A DNA stretch of 64,000 nucleotides from Mycolicibacterium vulneris (lineage in GTDB: Bacteria; Actinomycetota; Actinomycetes; Mycobacteriales; Mycobacteriaceae), in contig NZ_NCXM01000001.1 of assembly GCF_002104765.1 (NCBI RefSeq), positions 186,001 to 250,000 of the forward strand, read 5' to 3'. The notes below the pieces were generated by a model that saw only the letters and a list, made by a program, of their open reading frames with translations, ran no database searches and was not told the DNA's origin. A program made the translations under genes and the position numbers. Below, one piece after another: positions 17,034 to 26,081 of the stretch (position 1 is its first letter; every line of letters starts with the position of its first letter).

Positions 17034-17819
17034 GTGGCGAATTCGCACCCGGAACCGGGACAAGAGGTCGAGCTGGACTTCGCCCGCGAATGGGTGGAGT
17101 TCTACGACCCCGACAACCCCGAGCACCTGATCGCGGCGGACCTGACCTGGCTGCTCTCCCGGTGGACGTGTGTGTTCGGCACCCCGGCTTGCCGGGGCAC
17201 CGTGGAGGGCCGCCCGGACGACGGGTGCTGCTCGCACGGTGCGTTCCTGTCCGACGACGACGACCGCGCCCGCCTGGACGACGCGGTGAAAAAGCTGACG
17301 GACGCCGACTGGCAATTTCGCGAAAAAGGGTTGGGCCGCAAGGGTTATCTGGAACTCGACGAGCACGACGGCGAACCGCAGTACCGCACCCGCAAGCACA
17401 AGGACGCGTGCATCTTCCTGAACCGGCCGGGCTTCGCGGGCGGCGTCGGCTGCGCGCTGCACAGCAAGGCCCTCAAGCTGGGTGTGCCGCCGCTGACCAT
17501 GAAGCCGGATGTCTGCTGGCAGTTGCCGATCCGTCGCAGCCAGGAGTGGGTGACGCGGCCCGACGGCACCGAGATCCTCAAGACCTGGGTCACCGAATAC
17601 GACCGCCGCGGTTGGGGTTCCGGCGGAGCGGACCTGCACTGGTACTGCACCGGCGATCCGGCCGCTCATGTCGGCGCCAAGCAGGTGTGGGAAAGCCTGG
17701 CCGACGAACTCACCGAGCTGCTGGGCGCGAAGGCGTATTCGGAGTTGGCCGCAATGTGCAAGCGCCGCAGCAAGTTAGGGCTTATCGCGGTGCACCCGGC
17801 GACTCGCGCCGCCGAGTAG
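17034..17819 (+). CDS. Conserved cysteine-rich protein (Rv0495c-like)
   Basis: 261 residues from a GTG at 17034 (VANSHPEPG); GTG 17025 or an upstream in-frame ATG are alternatives. Function unknown. Several conserved cysteines are spaced as in a metal-binding protein: [44 protein letters not shown] and HWYCTGDP, which resembles the DUF3109/YkgJ type of Cys-cluster proteins. No signal peptide or membrane segment. It is divergent from ppx1 and conserved in actinobacteria as I recall. The following gene starts 53 bp later and may be cotranscribed. Confidence 0.82.
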   Translation: MANSHPEPGQEVELDFAREWVEFYDPDNPEHLIAADLTWLLSRWTCVFGTPACRGTVEGRPDDGCCSHGAFLSDDDDRARLDDAVKKLTDADWQFREKGLGRKGYLELDEHDGEPQYRTRKHKDACIFLNRPGFAGGVGCALHSKALKLGVPPLTMKPDVCWQLPIRRSQEWVTRPDGTEILKTWVTEYDRRGWGSGGADLHWYCTGDPAAHVGAKQVWESLADELTELLGAKAYSELAAMCKRRSKLGLIAVHPATRAAE

Positions 17820-17872
17820 CCGCACACGTCAGGCTGATACCCCGGTAAGCCGCGGGCCGACGGGAGCAAGCG

Positions 17873-18817
17873 ATGGACGACGAAAAACGCTCGGCCGCCG
17901 CCCCACGGTGGCGCGGCACGGCAGGGCGCCTCGAAGTCTGGTACGCCACCCTGTCCGACCCGAGCACACGCGCCGGGCTGTGGATCCATTGCGAGACGGT
18001 GGCTCCCGTGCAGGGCGCACCCTATGCACACGGCTGGGTCACCCGGTTTCCGTCCGACGGGTCACCCCGCACGGAACGGTTCGGCCCCGAACCCGTCCGG
18101 CCCGCGGCCGGCGCGCACTGGTTCAACGCCGCGGGGGTTCGAGTGGCCGATGGGCAGCTGGCCGGGCGGGCCGGATCGCTGGCCTGGGAGTTGTCGTGGA
18201 CGGACACCGCCCGCCCGCTGTGGACATTCCCCCGCCTGGCGTGGGAGCGCGAGCTGCTGCCCGGCGCGCAGGTCGCCCTCGCCCCCACCGCCGGCTTCAC
18301 CGGCTCATTGACCGACCAAGACGCCGTCACGCCCATCGCAGGATGGCGCGGCGGCGTCGCCCATATCTACGGACACGGCAACGCCCGACGCTGGGGATGG
18401 GTCCACGCCGACCTCGGCGGCGGTGACGTCCTCGAGGTGGTCACCGCCGTGTCGCACAAGCCGGGACTGCGCCGGCTCACACCGCTGGCTTTCGTGCGCT
18501 TCCGGCTTGACGGAAAGGATTGGCCGGCAAGCACTTTGCCATCGGTGCGGATGCGGACGCGGCTCGACCCGCGACACTGGCAGCTGGCCGGACGCATCGG
18601 CGGTCGCCGGGTGCTCATCCGGGTCGACCAGCCGCCGGACCGATGCGTGAGCCTGGGCTACACCGATCCCGACGGCGGCACCGCGGTGTGCACCAACACC
18701 GAACAGGCCGACATCCACATCGAGATCGATCACCGGCGTTGGTCGGTGCTCGGCCACGCCGAGGTGGGCCTGCGTGGGACCGAAGCGCCCGAGATCAACG
18801 AAAGAACCCCGAGCTGA
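17873..18817 (+). CDS. Conserved hypothetical, tocopherol cyclase/CrtC-like beta-barrel (Rv0493c-like)
   Basis: 314 residues, no signal peptide or transmembrane segment. Pattern of W-rich beta strands (RLEVWYATLSD, GLWIHCETVAP, AHWFNAAGV, LAWELSWTD, GWRGGVAHIYGHGNARRWGWVHADL) resembles the lipocalin-like double barrel of tocopherol cyclase and hydroxyneurosporene synthase families. That is a fold guess only; no enzymatic residue can be named. By position it would match Rv0493c. The H37Rv neighbours that I recall beside it (a GntR regulator and a GMC oxidoreductase) are not present here. Confidence 0.7.
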   Translation: MDDEKRSAAAPRWRGTAGRLEVWYATLSDPSTRAGLWIHCETVAPVQGAPYAHGWVTRFPSDGSPRTERFGPEPVRPAAGAHWFNAAGVRVADGQLAGRAGSLAWELSWTDTARPLWTFPRLAWERELLPGAQVALAPTAGFTGSLTDQDAVTPIAGWRGGVAHIYGHGNARRWGWVHADLGGGDVLEVVTAVSHKPGLRRLTPLAFVRFRLDGKDWPASTLPSVRMRTRLDPRHWQLAGRIGGRRVLIRVDQPPDRCVSLGYTDPDGGTAVCTNTEQADIHIEIDHRRWSVLGHAEVGLRGTEAPEINERTPS

Positions 18818-19029
18818 GCTTCTCGATCCGGGCTGGACCACGCGTTCCGGATGGACTGGCTGTTTCGGGGAGCCCTATGCGGCCGACGACGAGAGCACCG
18901 CGGCCGCGTGGTTCGCGACCTTGCCGACCTTCCGCCGATGACGGCGGACATGCGTCGGCGTATCGCGTTGAGCGCCAACGACGATGACCGGACCGCCTTT
19001 GACATCACGTCGCCGGCGGAGCCGTCGGG
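18818..19029. other. 212-bp spacer with possible gene remnant
   Basis: No intact gene. In the plus strand one frame reads protein-like to a stop near 18942 (…GEPYAADDESTAAAWFATLPTFRR) and continues after a one-base shift as MTADMRRRIALSANDDDRTAFDI. This might be the decayed end of a lost gene. I recognise no family, and the reading may be chance in GC-rich DNA. Confidence 0.3.
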
Positions 19030-19713
19030 CTAGCCTTCGAGCTTGTAGCCCAGCCCCCGCACCGTCACCAGGTGCACCGGGTTGGCCGGGTCGGATTCGA
19101 TTTTGGACCGCAGCCGTTTGACGTGCACGTCGAGTGTCTTGGTGTCACCCACGTAGTCGGCACCCCACACCCGGTCGATCAACTGTCCGCGGGTCAGCAC
19201 CCGGCCGCTGTTGCGCATGAGATACTCGAGAAGGTCAAATTCCTTGAGCGGCAGGGTGATCGTGTCGCCATTGACCGAGACGACGTGGCGTTCCACGTCC
19301 ATCCGCACGGGTCCGGATTCGAGCACGCCATCGCTGATCTCGGAATCGTCGTCACCGCCGCGGCGCAACACCGCCCGGATCCGCGCGATCAACTCGCGCG
19401 CCGAATACGGCTTGGTCACATAGTCGTCGGCACCGAGCTCGAGGCCCACGACCTTGTCGATCTCGCTGTCCCGGGCGGTGACCATGATCACCGGCACGCT
19501 GGAACGCGCACGCAGCTGCTTGCAGACGTCGGTGCCTGACATTCCGGGCAGCATCAGGTCGAGCAGCACGATGTCGGCGCCGCCCCGATCAAACTCGGCC
19601 AGGGCGGCCGAACCGTCGGTCACCACGGTGGCCTCGAACCCCTCCTTGCGGAGCAGGAAGGCCAGCGGGTCGGCCAGCGACTCCTCGTCCTCCACGATCA
19701 GCACACTGGTCAT
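19030..19713 (-). CDS. regX3: Two-component response regulator RegX3
   Basis: 227 residues, OmpR/PhoB class. Receiver domain residues 1-115: phosphoacceptor Asp in IVLLDLMLPGMSG, acidic pair in VEDEESL, conserved Thr/Lys in VTARD and VTKPYSARE. The C-terminal winged helix (about 130-227) has LTRGQLIDRVWGADY and DVHVKRLRSKIE. In mycobacteria RegX3 responds to phosphate limitation and activates pst/pho genes and aerobic respiration genes. It is downstream of senX3 with a 49-bp MIRU-type repeat between them. Confidence 0.97.
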   Translation of the reverse strand: MTSVLIVEDEESLADPLAFLLRKEGFEATVVTDGSAALAEFDRGGADIVLLDLMLPGMSGTDVCKQLRARSSVPVIMVTARDSEIDKVVGLELGADDYVTKPYSARELIARIRAVLRRGGDDDSEISDGVLESGPVRMDVERHVVSVNGDTITLPLKEFDLLEYLMRNSGRVLTRGQLIDRVWGADYVGDTKTLDVHVKRLRSKIESDPANPVHLVTVRGLGYKLEG

Positions 19714-19762
19714 CGGCGCGATTCCTCCTCATGGCTGCGCTCTGCATCGTCATACGCGCGGG
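19714..19762 (-). repeat. MIRU-type repeat in the senX3-regX3 junction (copy A)
   Basis: The 49 bp between the senX3 TGA (19765-19763) and the regX3 ATG (19713-19711) read, on the minus strand, ACGATGCAGAGCGCAGCCAT then GAGGAGGAATCGCGCC. Three other copies lie at 22434-22482, 43207-43252 and 46910-46963, each likewise between a stop and a start. The internal GAGGAGGA can serve as ribosome binding site for regX3. The M. tuberculosis senX3-regX3 junction also carries such repeats. Confidence 0.85.
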
Positions 19763-20986
19763 TCATCGACTCAGTTCTTCCTCTCGTTGTGAGCGGTTGG
19801 GCCGCACGTCGCGACCCGGTGCCTGCTCGGATTCGCCATGGTCTTGATCAGACGCCATGGCAGCCGGAATGGAAAGGGTGAATGTCGATCCGGTTCCGGG
19901 TTTGCTCCACACGCCGATGCTGCCGTTGTGGTTGGCCGCGACGTGCTTGACGATGGCCAGGCCCAGCCCACTGCCGCCGGTGGCGCGCGAGCGCGCCTTG
20001 TCCCCCCGGAAGAACCGCTCGAAAACCCGCGCCTGGTCTTCCAGGGCGATTCCGATGCCGCGGTCGGTCACCGCGATCTCGATGTTCTCGCCGCGGCGGC
20101 GGCGGCTGATCGACACCGGCGAACCCGGCGGCGAATAAGCGATGGCGTTGGACACCAGGTTGGCCAGGGCGGTGACCAGTAGCGTCTCGTCGCCCAGTAC
20201 CCGCAGCCCGCTGGGCGCATCAGTGCGGACCTCGATATCGGCGTTGTCGGCCGCCACCTTGTGGCGCGAAATCGCTTCGCCCACAACCTGATCGACCTCG
20301 ACCTCGATGACGGTGGGCAGCCGTTCGGCGCCCTGGAGCCGGGACAGCTCGATCAGCTCGGCGACCATGTCGCCCAGCCGGTTGGCTTCGACGAGCACCT
20401 TCTCGGCGAACCGCCGCACGGTTTCGGAGTCATCGGATGAGGCCAGCAGGGCCTCGGCGAGCAGCGTCATGGCGCCGACCGGGGTCTTGAGTTCGTGGCT
20501 GACGTTGGCCACGAAGTCGCGCCGGGTCGCTTCCATCCGCGCGTAGTCGGACTGATCGTGGGCGAAGACCACGGCGAACCGGCGGTCTTCTTCGCTGAGC
20601 AACCGGGCCTGCCCGTGCACCGAGAGCCCGGACCGGCCGCCCGACCGTTTCGTCGGCTGCAGGTCGAATTCGACGTCGACGCCCGTCAGGGCCTGCTGCG
20701 CCGCCTGCCAGGCCTGGTCGTCGAGCTGACGGTCGCGCACCAGGCCCAACTCCTTGGCCCGGTCATTGAGGTAGACGACGTCGCGATGAGCGTCCACCAC
20801 CGCCACGCCCAGCGGCATCAGCGCCACGATGCGTTGCAGCATCTGCGCGACGGTGATCCCGGTCCACTCGACCCGCTGGCGGCGCTGCACCGCCCGCGGT
20901 GACAGCCGGATTCCGACCAGTACACCTGCGGCCAGCGCCAGCGCGGACAAAACCCCGGCCAGCAACAGCGCCGAGAACACAGTCAC
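19763..20986 (-). CDS. senX3: Sensor histidine kinase SenX3
   Basis: 407 residues from a GTG. N-terminal membrane segment ([22 protein letters not shown], about residues 3-25), a PAS-like region around residues 45-145, then the H-box [16 protein letters not shown] with the phosphorylated His, N-box [12 protein letters not shown], and G-boxes [11 protein letters not shown] and [13 protein letters not shown]. It phosphorylates RegX3 in response to phosphate limitation or, as proposed for M. tuberculosis, redox state through the PAS domain. Gene order senX3-regX3 with overlap-free 49-bp spacer. A possible RegX3 box lies about 95 bp upstream of the start. Confidence 0.96.
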   Translation of the reverse strand: MTVFSALLLAGVLSALALAAGVLVGIRLSPRAVQRRQRVEWTGITVAQMLQRIVALMPLGVAVVDAHRDVVYLNDRAKELGLVRDRQLDDQAWQAAQQALTGVDVEFDLQPTKRSGGRSGLSVHGQARLLSEEDRRFAVVFAHDQSDYARMEATRRDFVANVSHELKTPVGAMTLLAEALLASSDDSETVRRFAEKVLVEANRLGDMVAELIELSRLQGAERLPTVIEVEVDQVVGEAISRHKVAADNADIEVRTDAPSGLRVLGDETLLVTALANLVSNAIAYSPPGSPVSISRRRRGENIEIAVTDRGIGIALEDQARVFERFFRGDKARSRATGGSGLGLAIVKHVAANHNGSIGVWSKPGTGSTFTLSIPAAMASDQDHGESEQAPGRDVRPNRSQREEELSR

Positions 20987-21080
20987 ATAGCAAATCCTAC
21001 AAATCTTCCTGAACGCTGCCCTAGCGGAACGAGGCCAAAATCGGACAAGTCACACCTTGCGCCACAGGTGTTCCGCTCCC

Positions 21081-21098
21081 GTTCACGCGATGTTTGGC
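21081..21098. promoter_or_regulatory. Candidate RegX3 box upstream of senX3
   Basis: GTTCACG (21081) is followed 11 bp later by the looser GTTTGGC (21092), the direct-repeat spacing of PhoB/OmpR-class sites; the published RegX3 half-site is similar to GTTCACC as I recall. It lies in the 153-bp senX3 upstream region between gpm1 and senX3. The second half-site is weak. Confidence 0.3.
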
Positions 21099-21139
21099 CA
21101 AATGGCCTTTATCTCGCCAAACGGGCCGGGTGCGCGGCG

Positions 21140-21889
21140 TCAGCCGCGGCCCTGGCTGGCAACCGCGGCGGCGCCGGCGGCGGCCGCCTCCGGGTCCAGA
21201 TAGGTGCCCCCGGGCACCACAGGCCGCAGGTCAGCGTCCAGGTCGTAGCGCAGCGGGATGCCGGTCGGGATGTTCAATCCGGCGATCTCGTCGTCGGACA
21301 CCTGGTCGAGGTGCTTGACCAGGGCCCGCAGCGAGTTGCCGTGCGCCACGATCAGCACCGTCTTGCCGCTGCGCAGGTCCGGGACGATGACGTCGGTGAA
21401 ATACGGCAGGAAGCGCACGACCACGTCTGCCAGGCACTCGGTCAGCGGGCCGCCGCCGATGTCGGCGTACCGGGGATCGGTGTCCTGGCTGTAGGCGCTG
21501 CCCTTCTCGATGGGCGGGGGCGGCGTGTCGTAGCTGCGCCGCCAGGCCATGAACTGGTCCTCGCCGTAGCGGGCCTTCGTCTCGGCCTTGTCCAGGCCCT
21601 GCAGCGCCCCGTAATGCCGCTCGTTGAGCCGCCAGGTGCGCCGCACCGGAATCCACAGCCGGTCAGCGGCGTCCAGCGCCAGGTGCGCGGTGGAGATGGC
21701 CCGGCGCAGCAGCGAGGTGTAGAGGATGTCGGGCAGCAGGTTGTTCTCGGTCAGCAACTCACCGCTGCGCACGGCCTCGGTCCGGCCCTTTTCGGTGAGG
21801 CCGACATCGACCCAACCGGTGAAGAGGTTCAGCGAGTTCCATTCGCTTTCGCCGTGGCGAAGCAGTACCAGCGTGGCGGTGTCACCCAT
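21140..21889 (-). CDS. gpmA: 2,3-bisphosphoglycerate-dependent phosphoglycerate mutase
   Basis: 249 residues. Glycolytic interconversion of 3- and 2-phosphoglycerate. Motif [15 protein letters not shown] (phospho-His at residue 12), then [30 protein letters not shown] and the second catalytic His in [15 protein letters not shown]. Length equals the family norm. ATG 21889 ([10 protein letters not shown]) is chosen since homologues begin here; an in-frame start seven codons upstream would overlap the neighbour. Known as gpm1 in M. tuberculosis, beside senX3 as here. It is 25 bp downstream of the YbjN-like gene. Confidence 0.97.
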   Translation of the reverse strand: MGDTATLVLLRHGESEWNSLNLFTGWVDVGLTEKGRTEAVRSGELLTENNLLPDILYTSLLRRAISTAHLALDAADRLWIPVRRTWRLNERHYGALQGLDKAETKARYGEDQFMAWRRSYDTPPPPIEKGSAYSQDTDPRYADIGGGPLTECLADVVVRFLPYFTDVIVPDLRSGKTVLIVAHGNSLRALVKHLDQVSDDEIAGLNIPTGIPLRYDLDADLRPVVPGGTYLDPEAAAAGAAAVASQGRG

Positions 21890-21914
21890 GCCGGTTAGTC
21901 TCTCACGCACTCAT

Positions 21915-22433
21915 TCAGCGGTCGTCAGCGTCATCGTCGTCGATCAGGTGGGCGAAGGCCTCCAAATTTTTCAACGACTCACCGCGAGACACCCGCCACT
22001 CCCACTCTTTCTGGATCGACGAACGAAAACCCAACTCCAGCAACGTATTGAAGTCCGAATCCACCGCTTCGAGCACCTGCCCGAGCACCCGGTCGAGTTC
22101 GTCGGCGTCCACCGAGGCGAGCGACATGCGGCCCACCAGATAGATGTCCCCGACGTTGTCCAGGGTGTAGGCCACGCCGTAGAGGCGGCGGTTGCGTTTG
22201 AGCAGGAAGCGGTAGACCCCTTCATGGTTCTCGTCGGGCTTGCGGCAGACGAAGGCCTCGACCCGCACCGAATGCTCGCCGACGCTCAGGATGGTGTTGG
22301 TCTTGAGCTTGCGTTCGCCGGGCAGTTCGACCACCAGCCCGGACAGACCACCATGCGCGCCAGCGTGTTTCGAGTAGTTCAGCCCGCTGGCCTGCAGGGC
22401 ATCCTCGATCAAGCGCTCCACCGCTGGGCTCAT
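21915..22433 (-). CDS. YbjN-domain protein (Rv0487-like)
   Basis: 172 residues, cytosolic. YbjN fold similar to type III secretion chaperones: GERKLKTNTILSVGEHSVRVEAFVCR, YRFLLKRNRRLYGVAYTLDNVGDIYLVGRM and ELDRVLGQVLEAVDSDFNTLLELGF. A C-terminal acidic tail (IDDDDADDR). Role unknown; it is encoded between mshA and gpmA throughout mycobacteria, as I recall. A MIRU-type repeat separates it from mshA upstream. In H37Rv a LysE-family gene (Rv0488) lies between this gene and gpm1; it is missing here. Confidence 0.85.
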   Translation of the reverse strand: MSPAVERLIEDALQASGLNYSKHAGAHGGLSGLVVELPGERKLKTNTILSVGEHSVRVEAFVCRKPDENHEGVYRFLLKRNRRLYGVAYTLDNVGDIYLVGRMSLASVDADELDRVLGQVLEAVDSDFNTLLELGFRSSIQKEWEWRVSRGESLKNLEAFAHLIDDDDADDR

Positions 22434-22482
22434 GAGCGCCGCTCCTCCTCATCGCTTCGCTCTGAATCGTCGCCGGCGCGGG
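22434..22482 (-). repeat. MIRU-type repeat between mshA and the YbjN-like gene (copy B)
   Basis: Exactly 49 bp between the mshA TGA and the next ATG, the same length as copy A. On the minus strand it reads CCCGCGCCGGCGACGATTCA then GAGCGAAGCGATGAGGAGGA and GCGGCGCT. The GAGGAGGAG near its end gives the downstream gene a ribosome binding site. Confidence 0.85.
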
Positions 22483-23757
22483 TCATGCGCCCACGCCCCG
22501 GCGCTCGGCAGTGTATTCGCGGATCGCGCGCCGATAGCTCGCCAGCAGCGCGTCGGTGGTGTGGTCCCAGGAGAACGTGGCGGCATGCGCGGCGGCCGCG
22601 CGGCCCATCTCCTCGGCTTGCGTCGCGGGCAACCGCAGCAGCCCGCCCAGCGCGTCCGCCCACTGCCCGACATCGTGGCCGGCCACCAGCGTGCCGGTCA
22701 CCCCATCCCGCACGGCCACCGGCAGCCCGCCGACCGCGGCCGCGGCCACCGGCGTCCCGCACGCCTGCGCCTCGAGGGCGACCAGACCGAACGACTCCGA
22801 ATAGCTGGGCACCGCAACCAGATTGGCGGCCTGGAACAGCGTGGCCAGGTTCGGGCGCGACTGCGGGGGCAGGAACGTCACGCGCTCGGCGATACCGAGT
22901 TCGTCGGCCAGCCGCACCAATCCGTCCGGGGAGGCCAGTCCGCTGCCCGACGGCCCGCCGGCCACCACGATGCGCACGCCGGGCAGTTGCGCGGCGGCGC
23001 GCAGCACGATGTCGGGCGCCTTCAGCGGCTGGATCCGCCCGACGAACGCCACGATGTCTTCGTCGGGCGGCAGCCCCAGTGCGGCCCGCGCGGCGCTGCG
23101 GTCGCCGGGGCGGAACACGTCGAGATCCACTCCGGGGTGGACGACGTCGATCCTCGCCGGGTCGGCATGGTGAATCGAGATCAGTTGCCTGGCTTCGTCG
23201 TCGGTGTTGACGATCAGCCGGTCCGCCTCGTCGACGACCTGCTGCTCGCCGACCGTGCGCAGCGGCGGCTCGGGCGAATCCCCTTCGGCCAGCGCGGCGT
23301 TCTTGACCGCGGCGAGCGTGTGCGCGGTGTGCACCAACGGCACCGCCCAGCGGTCCCGCGCCAGCCAGCCGACCTGTCCGGACAGCCAATAGTGCGAGTG
23401 CACGATGTCGTAGTAGCCCGGCTCGTGCGACGCCTCGGCACGCAACACGCTGGCCGCGAATGCGCACAGCTGGGTGGGTAGGTCGTATTTGTCCAGGCCC
23501 TCGAACGGGCCCGCCACGACGTTGCGGACCAGCACCCCGGGCGCCACCCGCTCGACCGGCGGGTCGGCCGAGGCGGTCGCGCGCGTGAAGATCTCCACCT
23601 CGATGCCGCGCCGCGCCAGGTGCAGCGCGGTTTGCAGCACGTAGACGTTCATGCCGCCCGCGTCGCCGGTGCCGGGCTGGGCCAGTGGTGAGGTGTGGAC
23701 CGCCAACACGGCGACCCGGCGCGGTTCATTCAGCCGGAAAACGTCATCGTGGCGCAC
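22483..23757 (-). CDS. mshA: D-inositol-3-phosphate glycosyltransferase MshA
   Basis: 424 residues. Retaining GT4 glycosyltransferase that joins N-acetylglucosamine from UDP-GlcNAc to 1L-myo-inositol-1-phosphate, first step of mycothiol synthesis. Motifs: [21 protein letters not shown] at the donor/acceptor cleft, [28 protein letters not shown], and the GT4 signature [20 protein letters not shown] 23757 ([10 protein letters not shown]) is used; the H37Rv protein starts just before the same VRHDD. Homology continues only from PRRVAVLAV, so a start up to ~12 codons later cannot be excluded. The C-terminal GVGA matches. The ROK regulator is 61 bp upstream on the same strand. Confidence 0.95.
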   Translation of the reverse strand: MRHDDVFRLNEPRRVAVLAVHTSPLAQPGTGDAGGMNVYVLQTALHLARRGIEVEIFTRATASADPPVERVAPGVLVRNVVAGPFEGLDKYDLPTQLCAFAASVLRAEASHEPGYYDIVHSHYWLSGQVGWLARDRWAVPLVHTAHTLAAVKNAALAEGDSPEPPLRTVGEQQVVDEADRLIVNTDDEARQLISIHHADPARIDVVHPGVDLDVFRPGDRSAARAALGLPPDEDIVAFVGRIQPLKAPDIVLRAAAQLPGVRIVVAGGPSGSGLASPDGLVRLADELGIAERVTFLPPQSRPNLATLFQAANLVAVPSYSESFGLVALEAQACGTPVAAAAVGGLPVAVRDGVTGTLVAGHDVGQWADALGGLLRLPATQAEEMGRAAAAHAATFSWDHTTDALLASYRRAIREYTAERRGVGA

Positions 23758-23818
23758 CCTGTCATCTTTACAGGATGGTTCGCCGGCCAGCCCAAGCGCG
23801 CTGGACACTACAGTCGCG

Positions 23819-25153
23819 TCAGGCGGACGACTCGTCGCGAGCCATGTCGTGCAGCCGGGCATCCAGCGCCCCGGCGCGCCGCATCGCACCCAGCGGGTCG
23901 GCATACAGCCCGGACAGCGAGACGGTCCCCGCGCCGGCCTCCTGCACGCGGTTGCCGAACGCGGTGAGGCGGATGTCGCGGGGCCCCAGCACGGAGCGTT
24001 CGGCGAAGGCCGCCTCCACCTGCTCCATCGCCTCGGGGTACTCGGTGAAAGCCTGGCCGCCGACCACCAGCTCGTCGGGGTTGAGCATGTCGCGCAGCAA
24101 CGCGACCGCCTCGCCGAGCACGCGGCCCCGCTCGGCGAGCAGGTCTTTGGCCTGCTGGTTGCCGGCCCGCGCCACCCGCAGCAGCTCGGAGATGCCGGTG
24201 GCGGAGCCATTGGCGCGGTTCGCCGGTGCGAACGGCAGGATGCGTTGCTGGCGGGCGACGGCCACGACGGCCTCGTCACTCACGGTCGACTCCAGCTGAC
24301 CGGTGCCCCCGAGCAGCTCGGAGTGGGCCGGCAGGGTCGCGATGGTGCCCGGACCACTGGCCGGGACATGCACCCGCCCGCCGATCACCAGCGCGTAGCC
24401 CACGGTCTCGCGGGCGTAGACGTACAAGCTGGTCGGCGAGCTGGGCAGGAAGCGCCGCATGCCCAGCAGCAGCTCCGCGCCGGCCATGGCGTCGACGTGC
24501 GAGGCCACCGACACCGGCAGGCCCAGCGCGTCGGCCAGCACCGGTCCGACCGGCGCTTGCCGCCAGCCCAGCCGCGGGTGGTCCACCTGGCCGGTGGCGC
24601 CGTCGACGGTGCCACCGATGGCGACACCCACCCACAGCGGCCGCCGACGATGCCAACGCCGCAGGTAGCGGCGGGCGCTGTCGGCCAGCGTCGCCAGGGC
24701 TGGGCCGGCCGGACTGCGCGGTGTCGGGGTCTCGACCGTGTCGAGGGTGCGGCCGAACAGGTCGGTGGCCACGATGCTGGTGGTTCGCGCGCCGATGTGG
24801 ATGCCCAGCGCCACGAAGGGCTCGTGGTTGACCTCCACCGGCACGCGCGGGCGGCCGATCGCGCCGGAGACGGCCAGGTCGGCGCGCTCGCGCAGCAGGC
24901 CGGCTTCCAGCAGCGCGATGACCTGGCGGTTGACCGTGGCGATGCTCAGCGAGGTGACGCCGGCGATGACATCACGGCCGACGGGGCCGCGCAGCCGCAC
25001 GGCCCGGAAGACCGAGGCCGCCGCCGAGTCGGGGATGTTCAGCGCCGGCGGCACGATCTGCCGGCGCACCGAGCGGTGGCCCTTTTGACCAGGCAGGTGC
25101 CCGACGGCACGGCTGGGCGAATGATGGGTATGGGTGAGGGTATTGGTGCGCAC
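23819..25153 (-). CDS. ROK-family transcriptional regulator (Rv0485-like)
   Basis: 444 residues from a GTG ([11 protein letters not shown]). Winged HTH at about residues 45-100 ([37 protein letters not shown]), followed by a ROK sugar-kinase-like fold ([31 protein letters not shown]). The zinc-binding Cys cluster of active ROK kinases is not visible, which fits a pure regulator. The M. tuberculosis counterpart was reported to control the pe13-ppe18 genes. It lies just upstream of mshA and may be cotranscribed. Homology is weak before residue ~40, so the start is uncertain. Confidence 0.88.
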   Translation of the reverse strand: MRTNTLTHTHHSPSRAVGHLPGQKGHRSVRRQIVPPALNIPDSAAASVFRAVRLRGPVGRDVIAGVTSLSIATVNRQVIALLEAGLLRERADLAVSGAIGRPRVPVEVNHEPFVALGIHIGARTTSIVATDLFGRTLDTVETPTPRSPAGPALATLADSARRYLRRWHRRRPLWVGVAIGGTVDGATGQVDHPRLGWRQAPVGPVLADALGLPVSVASHVDAMAGAELLLGMRRFLPSSPTSLYVYARETVGYALVIGGRVHVPASGPGTIATLPAHSELLGGTGQLESTVSDEAVVAVARQQRILPFAPANRANGSATGISELLRVARAGNQQAKDLLAERGRVLGEAVALLRDMLNPDELVVGGQAFTEYPEAMEQVEAAFAERSVLGPRDIRLTAFGNRVQEAGAGTVSLSGLYADPLGAMRRAGALDARLHDMARDESSA

Positions 25154-25331
25154 GAGCGTCCTTTTGTCCGATTTTTGCTGGCCGTCTTGGCCACACCTGG
25201 CTGGGGTCAGGAGCGGCAAAGTGCGCAGCAACAACACGCACCCGCCGCGCACAGACACGCGGTGGAGGTGGTGTTGGACAGGGCGCTAAGGAGCACACGC
25301 AAAATCTAGCACGTTCATTAAGGTTGTTTCG
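25154..25331. promoter_or_regulatory. Divergent spacer between ROK regulator and SDR gene
   Basis: 178 bp between two divergent starts, containing AT-richer sequence just before the SDR start (about 25290-25330, AATCTAGCACGTTCATTAAG), a plausible promoter area for the SDR. No clear operator for the ROK protein was seen. Confidence 0.35.
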
Positions 25332-26081
25332 ATGGTTAAAACTGGCAGGAATAAACGAGTCGCAGTAATCACCGGGGCCAGCTCGGGCATCGGCGCAGCA
25401 ACCGCCCGCAACCTGGCTGCACAGGGCTTTCACGTCGTCGCGGTGGCGCGCCGGGCGGACCGGATTGAGGCCCTGGCCAGTGAAATCGGGGGTACCGCCA
25501 TTGTGGCCGATATCACAGATAGTGCGTCGGTCGAAGCATTGGCGAGCAAATTGCAGCGCGTCGATGTACTGGTCAACAACGCCGGCGGGGCCCGGGGCCT
25601 GGCGCCGGTAGCCGAGGCCGAGCTCGAGCACTGGCAGTGGATGTGGGAGACCAACGTGATCGGCACGCTGCGGGTCACCCGCGCGTTGCTGCCGAAGCTG
25701 ATCGACTCCGGCGACGGGCTGATCGTCACCGTCACTTCCGTTGCGGCACTTGAGGTTTACGACGGCGGCGCAGGATACACGGCGGCCAAACACGCCCAGG
25801 GAGCGATGCACCGCACGCTGCGCGGCGAGCTACTGGGCAAGCCGGTCCGGCTGACCGAGATCGCCCCGGGCGCGGTCGAAACGGAATTCTCGTTGGTCCG
25901 CTTCGATGGCGACCAACAACGCGCGGACGCCGTTTACACCGGCATCACGCCGCTGGTGGCCGACGACGTGGCCGAGGTGATCGGGTTTGTCGCCTCGCGG
26001 CCCTCGCACGTCGATCTGGACTTGATCGTGATGAAGCCGCGCGACCAGGCCACGGCCTCGCGGTTTAACCGCCAGGGGTAA
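25332..26081 (+). CDS. Short-chain dehydrogenase/reductase (Rv0484c-like)
   Basis: 249 residues, classical SDR. NAD(P)-binding [30 protein letters not shown], catalytic Ser in [11 protein letters not shown] and YTAAKHAQ (YxxxK), then [12 protein letters not shown]. The [11 protein letters not shown] segment, with Arg residues after strand beta-2, suggests NADP preference. Resembles the YdfG/serine dehydrogenase-type SDRs; substrate unknown. Its last 17 bp overlap the end of the convergent lprQ gene. Confidence 0.9.
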   Translation: MVKTGRNKRVAVITGASSGIGAATARNLAAQGFHVVAVARRADRIEALASEIGGTAIVADITDSASVEALASKLQRVDVLVNNAGGARGLAPVAEAELEHWQWMWETNVIGTLRVTRALLPKLIDSGDGLIVTVTSVAALEVYDGGAGYTAAKHAQGAMHRTLRGELLGKPVRLTEIAPGAVETEFSLVRFDGDQQRADAVYTGITPLVADDVAEVIGFVASRPSHVDLDLIVMKPRDQATASRFNRQG

